64,000 nucleotides of DNA from Gerris lacustris (taxonomy: Eukaryota > Arthropoda > Insecta > Hemiptera > Gerridae): contig OX578276.1 in the NCBI GenBank assembly GCA_951217055.1, positions 119,854,979-119,918,978 of the forward strand, given 5' to 3'. The translations under genes and the position numbers were made by a program. Numbering within the stretch: the first letter of the stretch is position 1; each line of letters begins with the position of its first letter. Below the pieces are notes generated by a model. It was given only the letters and a program-made list of their open reading frames with translations. It searched no databases and had not been told where the DNA came from. Shown piece after piece: positions 1-12,419 of this stretch.

Positions 1-16
1 TATTTGTTGATTGCAG

Positions 17-839
17 GGTACCACTAATCAGGTTGATCACACTAGTTGGATTATTATGTTAAATGTTAATTATAGAATTTTCGTGTACTTAAATCACCAT
101 TTTACCTTTTCCATTTGTGCGTTGTTTAGATTTCGACGACGAGTCACCCAAGACACGTGCTTACTGGTCATCAGCCTTGATGGATCTACCTTTCGTCGGA
201 ATGGACACAGACTCCTGTAAATATTCGTCTTGTCCCTACGTGGCCGGCCAGGCAAACCGTTATAACTACACTCTTGACATCGACAAGAAATTCATTGCTG
301 TAAGCATTTAACTGTAACTTGTACATTTTGTTTTCCCTATGTGTATACAATATTAATATTCATTACCCAATTCAACTTCTTAAACTTCTTGATTCAACAA
401 GACATAATCAACCTTATGTAGAAAATACCACGGCATATAATATACAATCTGTAACGATATTAAAAAAAACAATACATTTCAATAAATAATTTTGGTTTGA
501 AAGCACAACCAGAAACAATATGGAATAACAAGCTATTTAATGATTACTTTCAGCATTTTTAATTTATCATTACAAAAATATTTTCTAGTGTGCATTAATA
601 ATTTTCAATCTCCTGTGTTTTAATTAATTAAAAATTCATCACTTCTTATTACCAAAAATTAATTTAATAGAAGGAACTATTACTAATCACTGGCACAGAA
701 GAGGTAATCAGCCTTTTGCTTTGTATAATATTGATAATCTATTTTTTAGCAACGCTACAATGTCAAGTGGAAGGTATGGAAGAACACCGATACCGAGAAG
801 AAGGAATGCTGCTTCATTTTTAAGATGAAATTGGTCTAA
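17..839 (+). CDS. NPC2-like ML-domain lipid-binding protein, 3' exons
   Basis: C-terminal part of an NPC2/MD-2-related (ML) protein, a secreted or lysosomal lipid carrier of the immunoglobulin-like ML fold. Two clear exons are seen, 130-299 and 750-839 (stop TAA 837-839), joined in phase 0 with GT/AG borders (acceptor TTTAG before 130, donor GTAAGC at 300, acceptor TTTTTTAG before 750). The joined protein contains GMDTDSCKYSSCP, then YNYTLDIDKKF, YNVKWKVW and the terminal ECCFIFKMKLV, in the order expected for family strands and disulfide cysteines. A third, very short exon at about 17-44 (acceptor TTGCAG, reading GTTNQVDHT) would fit the phase of the next exon, but its donor is weak. The signal peptide and earlier exons lie left of the window. 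A poly(A) signal AATAAA is at 962-967. The family is sure; which NPC2 paralogue is not. Confidence 0.82.
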
Positions 840-1893
840 GGGCTAGCACTACTAGCAAGTATCAGTATCATCAACTGATTTCTCCAGAAAACTTATTAAA
901 TAAGCAATTGTACAGTTATCACATTGTAAAGTCATATCTGCCATGATTTGTAAAAAAAGAAAATAAATTGAATTTATATAATTGTGTACCTTCTATTACT
1001 AATGTAAGCTATTTGTTATAACAGATGGCCTGTCTGAACACTTCAAGTGAAATGGTTTCAAATCTATACAACTTGCACTGAATTTTGAAATTGAATTATT
1101 TTTTTATTAAATTGGCAACAGAATTTTCAGCAATGAAACATAAAACGATTTATTCTTTAATATACTGCAAATGAGTACGAAACAAAAGTTGTTTTTTTTT
1201 AAGGATAATATCTCTAGTTTAACGTGGAGTTGTTCGCAATATTTAAAAGTGAGCGTTTTATAATATTTATTTAAATAGCCATTTTCAATGCATACACTGT
1301 GATTTACGATTACAACTCTCTTGAAGATCTTTCAATTGTTAAACAAATTTAAGTATTTCGTTATAAGGTGGTTTTCAGGAGCCATATTAAGAAGGGTGCT
1401 ATTTATTTGTATAATATTCTTTCACCTGAAAAATTTACAACGCAAACTAAAATTAGGCTCGACATAAAGTGTTGGATCTTTAAAATAATAGATTCTCAAA
1501 AATTTAAGCATAGAATTTAAGAATAAGTCAGAGATTTAAAGAAACCTTATACATTACGATATAGATATTTACCATATTATTTAATAACTGTCATTTTAAC
1601 TTCCTTCTGGTCATAAACACTAAAGAACGTAATTAGAAATTGTTTATACTGAAATCACTTAACACAGCGATTGTTTTGCCATGCTTCAAACTTGAAACTA
1701 CATCAGGTGGGTGAAGATAAAAGTTTTTTTATCCGCAATTCGTCTGACTGAAACTCATTAAAAGGATCTTTTATAGGTAACAAGTAAAATGTTTTGACAA
1801 ATATCACGTCAATTTGTTTTGCTGTTTGTGAAATGAGGAGAGATATGCAGTGCTAGAAAGGAAGAAGTCGTATGGCTCATCATCGAGAATGTG
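840..1893. other. AT-rich intergenic sequence
   Basis: Between the NPC2-like gene and the signal-peptide exon of the next gene I see only AT-rich sequence with poly(A/T) runs. The first ~130 bases hold the 3' UTR and the AATAAA signal of the NPC2-like gene. The stretch just left of 1894 should hold the promoter of the next gene, but I see no convincing TATA box or initiator. Confidence 0.5.
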
Positions 1894-4800
1894 ATGCTCT
1901 GTACACTTGTGCTTCTGTCGTAAGTTTTAGTTTTTACTTATTATAATATTATTGTCCCACAAACTTGATATTTGACATGTAAATGTAAATCAAATATTTA
2001 CGTACAGTTTACAAGCTAGGGTGTATCTAGAAACCTAGGCCAACGCAGTGCTAGGGAAAATAGAGAAAGCTAATTTGCATGATTAATAGTTGCTTCCAAG
2101 ACAAATATATATGCTCTCAGACCTTCATATTACCAACTGGCCACATATACTTACTACATTTCCATGAGTTTTCAAAACCGTTCTGAAAACTGTTTTGGTT
2201 TCAAACAGAAAGTGTTTCCATGAGGAGTTTTCACAACAATTTTAAAAACTATAAACTCCCAGACTAGTTATAGTTACGTATAAGGTTATCACATCTCTGC
2301 TTAGCATACCTACTGCGCATGACTCAATTATGTTTCAATTTAATACCCGTTTCCATGCTATTTTTTCAAAACAGTTTCAATACAAAACCAAAAATTTGCT
2401 GTTGTGACCTTGAACTTAAAACGGTAAATTTGCACTTGTTCACCCACTTATTTATAATTGTCCGATTGACTTCCTTTTTCCTTTTTACAATTTAACAACT
2501 TTAAACCTTGTACCGTGTCGATAAAATCAATAGTTTTTGTTTTAAATATATATAAAATATCCACTCACGTACATACGGGAAATGTTGGGATAGTAGGGGG
2601 TTTTAAGAGTGGGGAATTCACTCAGGACAGCTAAAAACCTTGGAATTTGATGCCAATTATAAAAAAAGAAAATTCTTCGTAAATAAATGTTTTATAATGA
2701 AAAAAAAAATATGTGTGAGGCTCTCACGCATTAGAAGAGAAACTTAAGTTCTAAAATGCATTGCTCTCTTTCATTCTTTGGCGAATTTATTATTTCAGTA
2801 TTAAGAAATGGTTATGGGAAATTTAATTGAAGAAAAAAAAATATTGCTACGCTAAGGCCACCACATTTATTCCAAAAAAATAAATGTTTGTTTTGATTTG
2901 CTGGTCTTTAAATAGATATAATACAATTAATCTGTAAAAATGTTACACTTGGACGAGTCTCGAATCACAAACGTCGTTATACAATTTTACTATATGAAAA
3001 AATTCACTCTACCGCCGCCAAAGAAGTTTCACTTCAAAAATACATCGTTAAACTACTTTCAAAAATTCTTCGACGGCCATTATATACAATGTTATTAGTA
3101 GATAGCAGTGGCTATCGATATATTAGGAGAATATATATAGATATCAAAAAGTAAGTGTTCAAAGAGTCATCAGTTGTGTAGCGGTAGAAGACTCGTCACA
3201 CCAAGAAATCTGCATCTGTTTTTGTTTATGCTCTGTCACAGTCCTTCTGCTCAAATCTTCAGCACTTTTGTATAAAAAAGTGTGATGTTCCTTAGTCCCA
3301 AAGCACATATAAATGGATATCCCTTAGTCCTCAAGTATTGTTAGATTAATGTAATAAACTCTCCTCTTCATATTCCTTTGTCTTAATGACTATTAAGACA
3401 AAGGGATATTCAGTCTAATGTACATTGGGACTAAGGAACATTATACTTTTGATATAAGAAAGTGTGATGTTCCTTAGTCCCAAAGCACATAGAACTGGAT
3501 GTCCCTTTGTCCTGGAAGATTATTTGACTAATGGTAACAAACTTTCCTCTTCATATTCCTTTGTCTTAATGACTATTAAGACAAAGGAATATTAAGTCTA
3601 CTGTACATTGGGACTAAAGAACATCACACTTCTGTATACAAAAGTGTGATCTTTATTGATATGTAAATATCGATATACAAGTAATAATCGATTAATCATA
3701 TCAATTGTACCAAGTCTCGGAATAGCGTATGTATGCGAGTGTTCTTGTCTGCTAGATTTAAAAAAACGCAATTTATTCTTCTTTATAAAGAAAAATCCGA
3801 AGAATTGTTTTTTTTTACATTATGAGTTATAACATCGCGCCATCACAATAATACAATATTCATTGAATTATTTTATAATTTTATGAAACTATTATTTTGT
3901 TTTACGTGTTTATACCCCCAGTTTTGAGGTTTTATGATATCCTGAGTGAATCCCCCACCCTTAAAACCCCTACTATCCCAACATTTCCCGTATGTACGTG
4001 AGTGGATATTTTATATATATTTTAAAAAAAACTATTGATTTTATCGAGAAGTTGTTAAATTGTAAAAAGGAACAGTTTAAAAAAAAACCGAAGTCAATCG
4101 GACAATTATAAATAAGTGGGTGAACAAGTGCAAATTTACTTTTAAAACGTTTTTTAATTGCCGTTTCCAAACGGTTTTGAATACCAAAACTGTTTTAAAA
4201 ACTCATGGAAACGTAATAATTGCTGTAATTTTTTTCTTAAAAATGTATATTTAAATAACAGGCAAAACGTCTAATTTTTTTCTGTCATTTTTACAGAGAA
4301 TAGGTTCTGAAATAGTAGTGAAGTAACCAAAATAGGGTAAATATGTAAATATTAGTGGTAAATATATCGTATCTAACCCATTCACTTTTTTGCTTCTATT
4401 TTGATAGTTCTTTTAAAATTGTTCCTTTTACATTTTAAGACCGTCAGTAACTTTAACTTTACGATGATGTCAATAGTTATATAAGTTATTTAGTTAATAT
4501 ATATTCACAATGGTCGTAGGGATATATAAAAAGATCACACTTCTGTGTATAAATGTTTTAATTTCCCTGTCTGAATATAGTTAATATGTTTGAGGGATAT
4601 TATTACTTCTGTTATACAGGAGAATTTATATCCCTTTATGTGAACAACTATTTTTATTTTGTGATGACGCAAAAATTCGGATTTACACGTTTTGAGTCCA
4701 AAAAAGTGGTTTTTAAAAAATGTCTGTCTGTCGTCAGTGCAGACGCCTAGAGCCTAAATTACCAGGCCGATTTTGACGAAATTTGGCATACATGTTCAGA

Positions 4801-7653
4801 AAAATCATACCCCGAGGCGAAATCGCGAAATTAATTTTAGACCCAACTTTGGGGGCGCTATCTCCCAAAAACTCTGAAAATACGTGAAAAAAAATTATTT
4901 CTTGAAAAGGGTTCCAACGATTTTGATTAAAAAATTCTAAAATGTAGTCCATTTAAATACGAATCTAACGATTTAAGCCGTTTTCCCGGAAAAAATCTAG
5001 TTCCTGAGACAATAGCTTAAAACGCGGAAGGAGAGAGCCCGGGTTCGATTTCCCGCCCAGGAGAAGTTATTATTATGATAAATGTTGATGAAATGTTCAA
5101 TAATAATTAAATATACATACGAAAACTAGTAAATTGAAAACACTGGGCTAAGTAATAATGATCTCGTATATGAGAAAGTTTGTCTGAGTTGTCTCGGACC
5201 GATTTTTAAAGTTGTGTGTTTAGTACAGAAAATGATCTCGATCTAATTATCTATTTTTAGGTATTTCAAATATCCTTACTAACATGACTTTTATTCCTAT
5301 CCATAGATTGGTGGTCTTAAATGTTCTGCAGTGTGAAGGAAATCAAACACATTGTAATCGACCAAAAAGATGGCTACGAGATGATGTGATTAAAACCCTT
5401 GTCCTTCAAAATGAAATTGAAAAAAGGAAGCAAAATAGTAAATTTCAAAACGGAGAATGTAGTAATCTTTATGAATCAATACTAAAGGACATTGATGATA
5501 TTTCCTTATCAAAAAAGGGCGGAATTGAAGATTATGAGGTTATGGTGCATCCAAACTCGGAATGGAAGTCATATGATAAAGGTATAGAAAACGACCCGCT
5601 AATGTCTAAATTCTACACTTTTTCTAAGGAGACTGATGAGGCTAAACCATTCACTTGGATTGATCTTCTCAGCTCCCCGATAGTACAATCACTGGTCAAA
5701 CCCAAGGATACAGATGTTCTACTAAAGAAAACGGTAACGTCGCCAAGAGATAATAAATTTCACATAGAAGACATAATTAATGCCAAAGACCAAGGAAATT
5801 TCAAGACAGAAATCGATGACACCACATTGAATAACATCCTACAATTTTTTGCCTCCTCTGGAAATAAGAATTGCAACAAAAATAGTGATCGTGAGACCGA
5901 AGTAAGATATTCTAATCTGGCATCCTCAAATAAAGATGCCATGGATGAAAAACTTTCCCCGTCCTGTTTGGTCGAAAATATATCTAACTATTATAAGACA
6001 AGTCAGGTTCCCCACAGCAAAGTTGAAAGTGGTCCGTTTACGATGGAATTATGCGGACGAGTGAACGCTGCTCTGGGAAACAGCAATAAAGATAGGTTTG
6101 AAAAGACAAATAATATTTTAGGCAATAACTTGTCAGCTGCAAATAAAGGATATATTAAAGATTCAGACGTTTCGACACTTTTACACTATCCTACAATGAT
6201 AGGGCAGTATTCATCCTTTCGTTGGCCCGATATGAGAAATCATCGTCTGAATATATACAACTTCTCGAAAACAAGCCCAGCAATGGACAGAGGAAATATG
6301 CCACAAAAATCAATCTCCAAGACCAAAAATATTAACTACTTCGATGTTTTAGGTGACATAATCCTAGACGAACCAGGGATTAATGCCTCATTATCAAATA
6401 GTAATTCTCAAAATGTCAAATTAATTTCAAATATTACTTATTTAAAAAATAATTATTCCAGCTACAGTAGTGAAGTTCCTCCATCACTCCAACGAGGTAC
6501 CTTAAGTAATGACTTGAAAATTAATGGTTCTGCTTCAAAAAACAATGCTAACCATGCAAACCTTCAGAGTTTAATAAATTCACCAGCCACATTGGAGAAA
6601 ATATGCCTTTTGAATAAAATAATAAGTAGTAATAAATTTAATAATCTAAATAAATGTAACAACAGTTCTGGCGTTTCGAGTGCTCTTTTCCCCTTAGACC
6701 AACATTCTTCAATGAAATATAATGGTATTGACAATAAAAGTGATATGAGGACTCTATCTAACTATATTCTATCTCACAAAACGCTTAATTCTGGTAAAAT
6801 AAAGCCTGAAAATAAGGCAGTATTTCATCCGACTGATGCCGACCTAAAATTAAATTTTAGTAATATCAATTCTGCAAATATTGGACTACGTTCTGACCCG
6901 GTAATAAATAAAACAATACCAGCAATCATATCAATCGGGGAACAAATGCCTAGCGATATTAAACCGGGTACCCAAAAAATAATACTTCCAGAATATGAAA
7001 AGATGGATGAAGGTGAGGACTTCACACAGTATCCTCAACTAATGATTAGTTCTACAGACATTAAATATGAACCTCTATCGACAACAGCGGCTTTACCTAT
7101 AGTAAATGCGCTAGAAACTACTGAATTACCGCTGATACCACACACAGAGCCGATAAACACACTTCATCGAAACATAGTCCCAGTCATAGATTTCCTGGGT
7201 CAGATGTGGAACAGCACTAATCGAAAAAATCAGGTTTTAAGTTTGAAGAACTTTGAGAATGAAATCGGTGAATATGTAATCGTTCCCTTGCCTGGGAATA
7301 TGCTTGAGAAGACTCCTTCTTGTAGCAAAAACTCAAAATTTAGGGATTCAGGGGTCGTCTCTACTTTTTCCAATGATTCTATTTCGCAACTAATGACATC
7401 AAATAATCGAGATTTATTAGAAGAGTTCATTTTAAAAAGATTGATCGATAGTTTTCGGGAAAGTTTTGTTCCAAAGAAAAGAGCCAGAAGATCAAAACCG
7501 ATTCTTGAAGATGTGGAAGACAACCACTCTCAAGACTTCAGTTCAACTACGACCATTCCCAATAACTCGACTCAAATGCCTCCTACCGACAAATGGACTA
7601 TGAACTCCTCCGCGAGACCAGGCTACAGCAATACTTCTTCTGTATGCCAATAA
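1894..7653 (+). CDS. Secreted orphan protein, ~790 aa, Asn/Ser-rich (two exons)
   Basis: Exons 1894-1919 and 5307-7653. Exon 1 encodes MLCTLVLLS and ends in phase 2 at a consensus donor GTAAGT. Exon 2 follows a pyrimidine-rich acceptor (TATCCATAG) and continues LVVLNVLQCEGNQTHC, so the splice makes a clean hydrophobic signal peptide ending near the first Cys. The phase match gives 2373 nt, an intact 790-residue frame. An unspliced frame from ATG 5284 also exists but lacks this leader. The mature protein is hydrophilic, rich in Asn, Ser and Lys, with many N-glycosylation sequons, almost no Cys and no domain I recognise. A basic cluster KKRARRSK near residue 730 could be a furin-type site. AATAAA overlaps the stop codon (7649-7654) and another lies at 7865-7870. 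The 3.4-kb intron contains a foldback transposon. Function unknown; the open frame is firm, the exon-1 assignment is inferred. Confidence 0.7.
2157..4213. mobile_element. Foldback-type transposon with long terminal inverted repeats
   Basis: Long inverted repeats bound this ~2.06-kb element: the left arm runs from 2157 to about 2640, the right from about 3940 to 4213. Termini read CATTTCCATGAG on the left and, reverse-complemented, CGTTTCCATGAG on the right, flanked by TA on both sides (2155-2156, 4214-4215), consistent with a TA target duplication. The left arm has ~150 extra bases, including a second CCATG-type terminus near 2210. No open frame of note is inside, so it is non-autonomous. It lies in the first intron of the orphan secreted gene. 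Confidence 0.72.
3255..3650. repeat. Tandem dimer of a ~190-bp palindromic unit
   Basis: Two direct copies, about 3268-3455 and 3463-3640, each open with GTGATGTTCCTTAGTCCCAA and close with its near inverse. At the centre of each is a second stem (ATTCCTTTGTCTTAAT, a short loop, then the inverse). The dimer sits inside the foldback element. A diverged stretch with the same lead motif is at about 60507. Confidence 0.7.
4216..5306. repeat. Dispersed repeat copy (family A) and AT-rich remainder of the intron
   Basis: At about 4650-4990 lies a copy of a dispersed family also seen at 29530-30187, 40860-41130 and 63560-63810. It contains ACCAGGCCGATTTTGACGAA and ends in GTTTTCCCGGAAAAAATCTAG followed by T. 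A short inverted TTTTCC/GGAAAA stem before CTAG|T resembles a Helitron 3' end. The rest up to the acceptor at 5306 is intron sequence. Confidence 0.5.
5010..5056 (+). other. tRNA-like fragment with B-box
   Basis: The stretch around 5036-5053 (CCCGGGTTCGATTTCCCG) has the T-arm and B-box consensus GGTTCGANNCC with a good stem. The 5' half does not fold as a tRNA that I can draw, so this is a tRNA pseudogene or SINE head, not a functional tRNA. Confidence 0.35.
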
Positions 7654-7959
7654 AAATAGTATTTCTGGTCATTAAAGCTTTAAAGCTTTAACCAGCTATC
7701 AAATTATTTTTAAATAACCATCTATCAACAAAATGGTTTAGTCAGATTTGTAAATTGCAGTTTATTTAGGCCATTAAATCAAAATGGTTACACTTTATTT
7801 TTAAATACATTTTATTCTTCAAAATACAATAATAATGTAGTATAAATATAATTTTATGACAAACAATAAATTTATTGAAAATATTCATGAATTAATGTTT
7901 GAAGGGAAAACTCACGAAAATAATATCTTACAAAATTTAAGTAGAAGTAAAAAAACAAC

Positions 7960-8562
7960 AGACATTACGTCATTAAGATGTTGGCTCGGCATTACGCCAC
8001 GTCCTGCATCGTTTCGTCGCGTCCGACTCGTCAGGGGCCCGACGATGCCCACCCAACTCTGGACCTATACCAGATCAAGAAGATCAAATATAGGGCTTAT
8101 CAGAGACGAGCGTGCTCTCATATCGCCATAATTGCTTGGCTCTCAAACACAACAGCAATGTAATACCGTGTTTGCACACTGCAATAGGCTTCACAATTTG
8201 TGAGAGACACCAAGGGATTTGCCACGCAAGCGTGACACATAGGAACTGTTCCAGCATCAGACAGTACGTCATTAAGATGTTGGCTCGGCATTACGCCATG
8301 TCCAGCATCGATAAGCCTTATATTTGATCTTCTTGATCTGGTATAGGTCCAGAGTTGGGTGGGCATCGTCGGGCCCTTGATGAGTCGGACGCGACGAAAC
8401 TATGCAGGACATAGCGTAATGCCGAGCCAACATCTTAATGACGTAGTGTCTGATGTTGGAACAGTTCCTATGTATCACGCTTGCGTGGCACATCCCTTGG
8501 TGTCTCTCACAAATTGTGTAGCCTTTTGCAGTGTGCAAACACGGTATTACATTGCTGTTATG
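7960..8562. repeat. GC-richer compound inverted repeat
   Basis: Two blocks, A (about 7965-8100) and B (about 8145-8260), recur inverted as A' (8309-8455) and B' (8455-8560). A truncated forward A (8262-8308) sits at the centre. Together they form a hairpin-capable structure of B-A facing A'-B'. The stretch is markedly richer in GC than its surroundings and open in several frames on both strands, as expected of a palindrome. No protein family is recognisable. Its right edge abuts a Helitron-like 5' end at 8563. Confidence 0.65.
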
Positions 8563-9504
8563 TCCTGATTGACTGACTGACATAGAATCAACGCACAGCA
8601 AAATCTGCTTAACCGAGAGACTTGAAATTTTGAGGATATACTCGGTTCATATCATAGGCATCCACTAAGAAAGGATTTTGCGAATTTTTTTATTTTTTTT
8701 TATTTTTGTACCCAGGGGTACGGGGTACAAATGTCAAAGTAATGAATACTTTTAATGATGCATATCGTTGAAAAGCTCTTTTAAAGTACAGTAATTGTAG
8801 TTATGTACAGTTTTGTCATATTTTGTTGTTATGAGATTATGAAGTTAAAATGATGGTACACAGGGGTACGGGGTACAAATGTCAAAGTAATGAATACTTT
8901 TAATGATGCATATCGTTGAATAGCTCTTTAAGAGTACAGTAATTGAGTAATTGTTGTTATGGACAATTTTGTTATATTTTCATTTAGGAGGGGGTAAAAT
9001 TGGAAAAATCTTTTATACGAGTATAAAAGGGTAAGTCTTAATTTAAATTTTGTTAGACAGGGGTATGGCGTACAAAAGTTCGGAAAGCTCTTATAGAATG
9101 CAGTAATAGTTGTTATGTACATTTTTGTTATATTTTCAGTTAGGATGGAGGGAATTGACTTTATCCAGTTTCCAGCCAAATAGTAAGAAATTCATTGGTT
9201 GAATGACATGATCCCATTAGAAATGAAGGTTTATACAAGTAAACTTAAGATGACAAGTTGCAAGTTAACCTAGGTGTGTGTGACGTAAGGGTTTTCGCAT
9301 CCTTAAATCGATTTTAATTACCTTTTTTTAATATATGTATGTAATGACAAAGTTTCACGGGCGCCTTTGTGACGTCATACTTGGTAGTATGACCGACAAT
9401 TAAGAGAAAGATAAGGGCTAGGGATTAAACTTGAACGCTCACCTGGCTCACCCCCTCCTCTACCACATTTGTCATTGCTATTTCGACCTTAAATATCGAC
9501 AAAG
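8563..9504 (+). mobile_element. Partial Helitron copy, 5' end
   Basis: Begins TCCTGATTGACTGACTGACA, the same start as the copy at 9505, as expected for Helitron 5'-TC termini. It then carries the family's internal unit with GGGGTACGGGGTACAAATG (about 8710, 8860, 9058). No 3' CTAG terminus is seen before the next copy begins, so this one is truncated or part of a tandem pair. Confidence 0.55.
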
Positions 9505-10479
9505 TCCTGATTGACTGACATAGAATCAACGTACAGCAAAATCTTCTTAACCGAGAGACTAGAAATTTTTAGAATATACTCGGTTCATATCATAGGCATC
9601 CACTAAGAAAGGATTTTGCGAAATTTTTATTTTTGTACCCAGGGGTACGCGGTACAAATGTCAAAGTAATGAATACTTTTAATGATGTATATCGTTGAAA
9701 AGCTCTTTAAAAGTACAGTAATTGTTGTTATGTACAGTTTTGTCATATTTTCATTTAGGAGGGGGTAAAATGGAAAAATATGTATAACTACATCTTATAT
9801 AAATGAAGAGTGTCTATGAGTGTCTTTTATAAAAATCTACAGTTTATCCCAATTTGATGAATTTACACACTTTCCTTCAAAACAAGGGGAAGTTCACTGC
9901 CTACATGAGATTATGAAGCTAAAATGTTGGTACACAGGGGTACGGGGTACAAATGTCAAAGTAATGGATACCCTTCATGATGCATATCGTTGAAAAGCTC
10001 TTTAAAAGTACAGTAATTGTTGTTATGTACAGTTTTGTCATATTTTCATTCAGGAGGGGGGTAAAATGGAATAATATAGCTATATCTTATATAAAAAGAA
10101 GAGTGTCTGTATAAGGGTATGTCTATTATACAAATCTACAGTTTTATCTCAATTTGACGAATATTTACACATTTTTTCTTCAAAACAAGGTCAAGGTCCA
10201 GTGACGGATCTAGGCATTCCGGCGCCCGGGGCAAGAATTTTTTTCGGCCCCCCCCCCCCCCCCCTCCTCTAAATAAAAATATACTTTGAAAAATAAATTT
10301 AATGTCCTTTTTTTTAATATTAAAAATAAATTTAATGTAATTTTTTTTTTAATATTAAAAATAAATTTAATGTAGATTTTATTTATAAATACGTTAACAA
10401 ATCTTTTTACAACGTGAAAAAAAAATAAAAATAAAGCATCCAACTAGACCTATTAAAGAAAAAAAATATTACTAAAATT

Positions 10480-12400
10480 TAGAACTTAATTTTTCGAGCT
10501 TTTCTGGTCCCGAAAGACATAATAATGTCATCATACGAGAGCTTAGAAGCTGACTCGTGTTCGATGTTGATAATACTTAAATTTGATAGGCATTTTTCTG
10601 TTGTTGTTAAGTTTGTTAAATATGTTTTTATCAGCTTTAGCTTGCTGAAGCTCCGTGTCCGTAGCAACTGAAACAGGCATGGTAAGAAACATTTTAAGTG
10701 CCGTTGTTAAATTTGGATATGCATCTTGAAGGCCATTTTTTAATATTTCTGTAAACATATTAATTGGTGTTGCTGTGGCCATGGCCATATTTGGTGTCAA
10801 GTCGAGTGCATGATATTTGAAGCTATTGACTTCAACTACCAATTCCTCCTTATCGAGTTCTTCTTTATAGAAATTTTCAAGCTCCGTTGCACGAATCTTG
10901 AAATCCTCATCTATCATTCCTTGCAACTGTGTTCTGTCTAAGAAGCCAAATAACTTGTTAATTGCGTTTAAGGCACAAAACCTGGTTCTAAGTGAACTTA
11001 GGATTTGGTTATTTGAAACCTCTTCTTTGGTGTCATCATTTTCTTTTTTCGTTTACGCACCTCCTTAAATTGAGGATCTATGTTAAGGCCTTCAAGCTAT
11101 GGTCTTAGCTTCAGTGACTGCATCTCTTGCATTATTTGCCCTAGTTTCCTCGGTTAATGTGGAGAACAGATTGAGCAATTGAGATATATTTTTTCTGGAG
11201 GAGTTTGTTGACAATGTCAATCCTAGTTAGCTCCTTGAACCAGAAGCAAGAAAATATCACAAATTCAAAAGTGCTAATACTTATTAAAAGACTCCTAGCT
11301 TCTGATTTTGTTTCAGAACTTTAAGTCAAACATGCTACCATATCATTTAAAACAGTAATAATTCCTCCAGGATGCTTGTAAATAACTATTACAGCTTCCC
11401 GCTTGGTTGACCACCTAGTTCTGCTTTGTAGCTTGAGAGAGATAGGTATGTTTTTGAGCAAAACTTCCCACCTATTTGTTGATGCTGCTAAGAATTAATA
11501 CTTAATACTCCAAAGTAAGTTTCTGCTTCATGAGTGGCGCTCGCAGCCTTGACCCCAACTAAATTTAGTGAATGCGCAACACAGGGTACGAAGTAAGCAA
11601 GAGCATTATTTTCCTGCAAACGGGTTTGAAAACCCTTGTACTTTCCAGCCCTGTTATTACAATTGTCGCATGACTGCCCTCTACAGTTCTTAAAATCCAA
11701 ACTATCTCTTTTCAGTTTTCTTGTTTATTACTTCAGAAAATGCCAGTCCCTTCTTCTCACTAACTGTGAAAAAATCAATAAAATTCTCGCAAATCTCTGG
11801 CCCACTTTCACTTCATTTTACTTACCTAATGGCTTGAGACATCTGCTCCAAGTGGCTAACAACAGGGGTACAGTCAAACATGGCAGAAAAATATTTTGCT
11901 TCTCTTATGTCACTCAGAATTTTTCCTCTCCCTTTTGTTGCAGTGATATCCAAAAACTCGTTTTGGATATTGTGCGAAAAGTAGCTGACCTGACCTTTTT
12001 TTACGGCGGATTATGTGTTCTTGTAGTTGGGGGAGGTATCGAGAGAGTAAGTCAATGGTGTTTAAGAACTTTCCACTTCTGGGATTACCGAAGTCAAGGC
12101 TTTCATCCGATCCTCGAAAAGCACTGCCTAGCTAGGCCAAATGCATAATTAAATCAACAAAGGCATATAAAACTGACTTCCAGTGATTCTCTTCCTGCGA
12201 TATTTGTTCCTGTTGTTCTTTGGCAATTCCTCCTTTATTTAGAGAAACCTCTAAATAAAGGAGGCTCTCTAATGTTTTCCAAGAACAAACAATTTTATTG
12301 TGGCTTAAGGAGTTTTCGTGTTCAAGAATTTTTTTATTTAACTTCTTCCACTGCGTGAAACCTTCCTCCTTAGCCATATGAAAAACATCCTTTAATTCTT
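10480..12400 (-). pseudogene. hAT transposase pseudogene (ZMYM1-like / DUF4371 type)
   Basis: Read on the minus strand in order: a fragment with GFTQWKKLNKKILEHENS (12132-12377), like the zinc-finger region of ZMYM1-like hAT proteins; CRGQSCDNCNNRAGKYKGFQ followed by VPCVAHSLNLVGV (11488-11700), the conserved core; PNLTTALKMFLTMPVSVA (10543-10926) and RSFSKLKLIKTYL (10479-10667), the C-terminal hAT dimerisation region. The pieces lie in different frames with stops between them, so no active enzyme is made. Domain order matches the family, and the position between two good hAT ends confirms the assignment. Confidence 0.85.
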
Positions 12401-12419
12401 GGCTCCCCTGCAGATTTCT

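Noticed and set aside
5010..5056. Functional tRNA gene suggested by a perfect T-arm
   Set aside because: No convincing acceptor stem, D-arm or anticodon arm upstream; kept only as a tRNA-like fragment.
8084..8601. Overlapping open frames of 60-109 codons on both strands
   Set aside because: They arise from the palindromic A/B blocks and resemble no protein family; treated as repeat, not genes.
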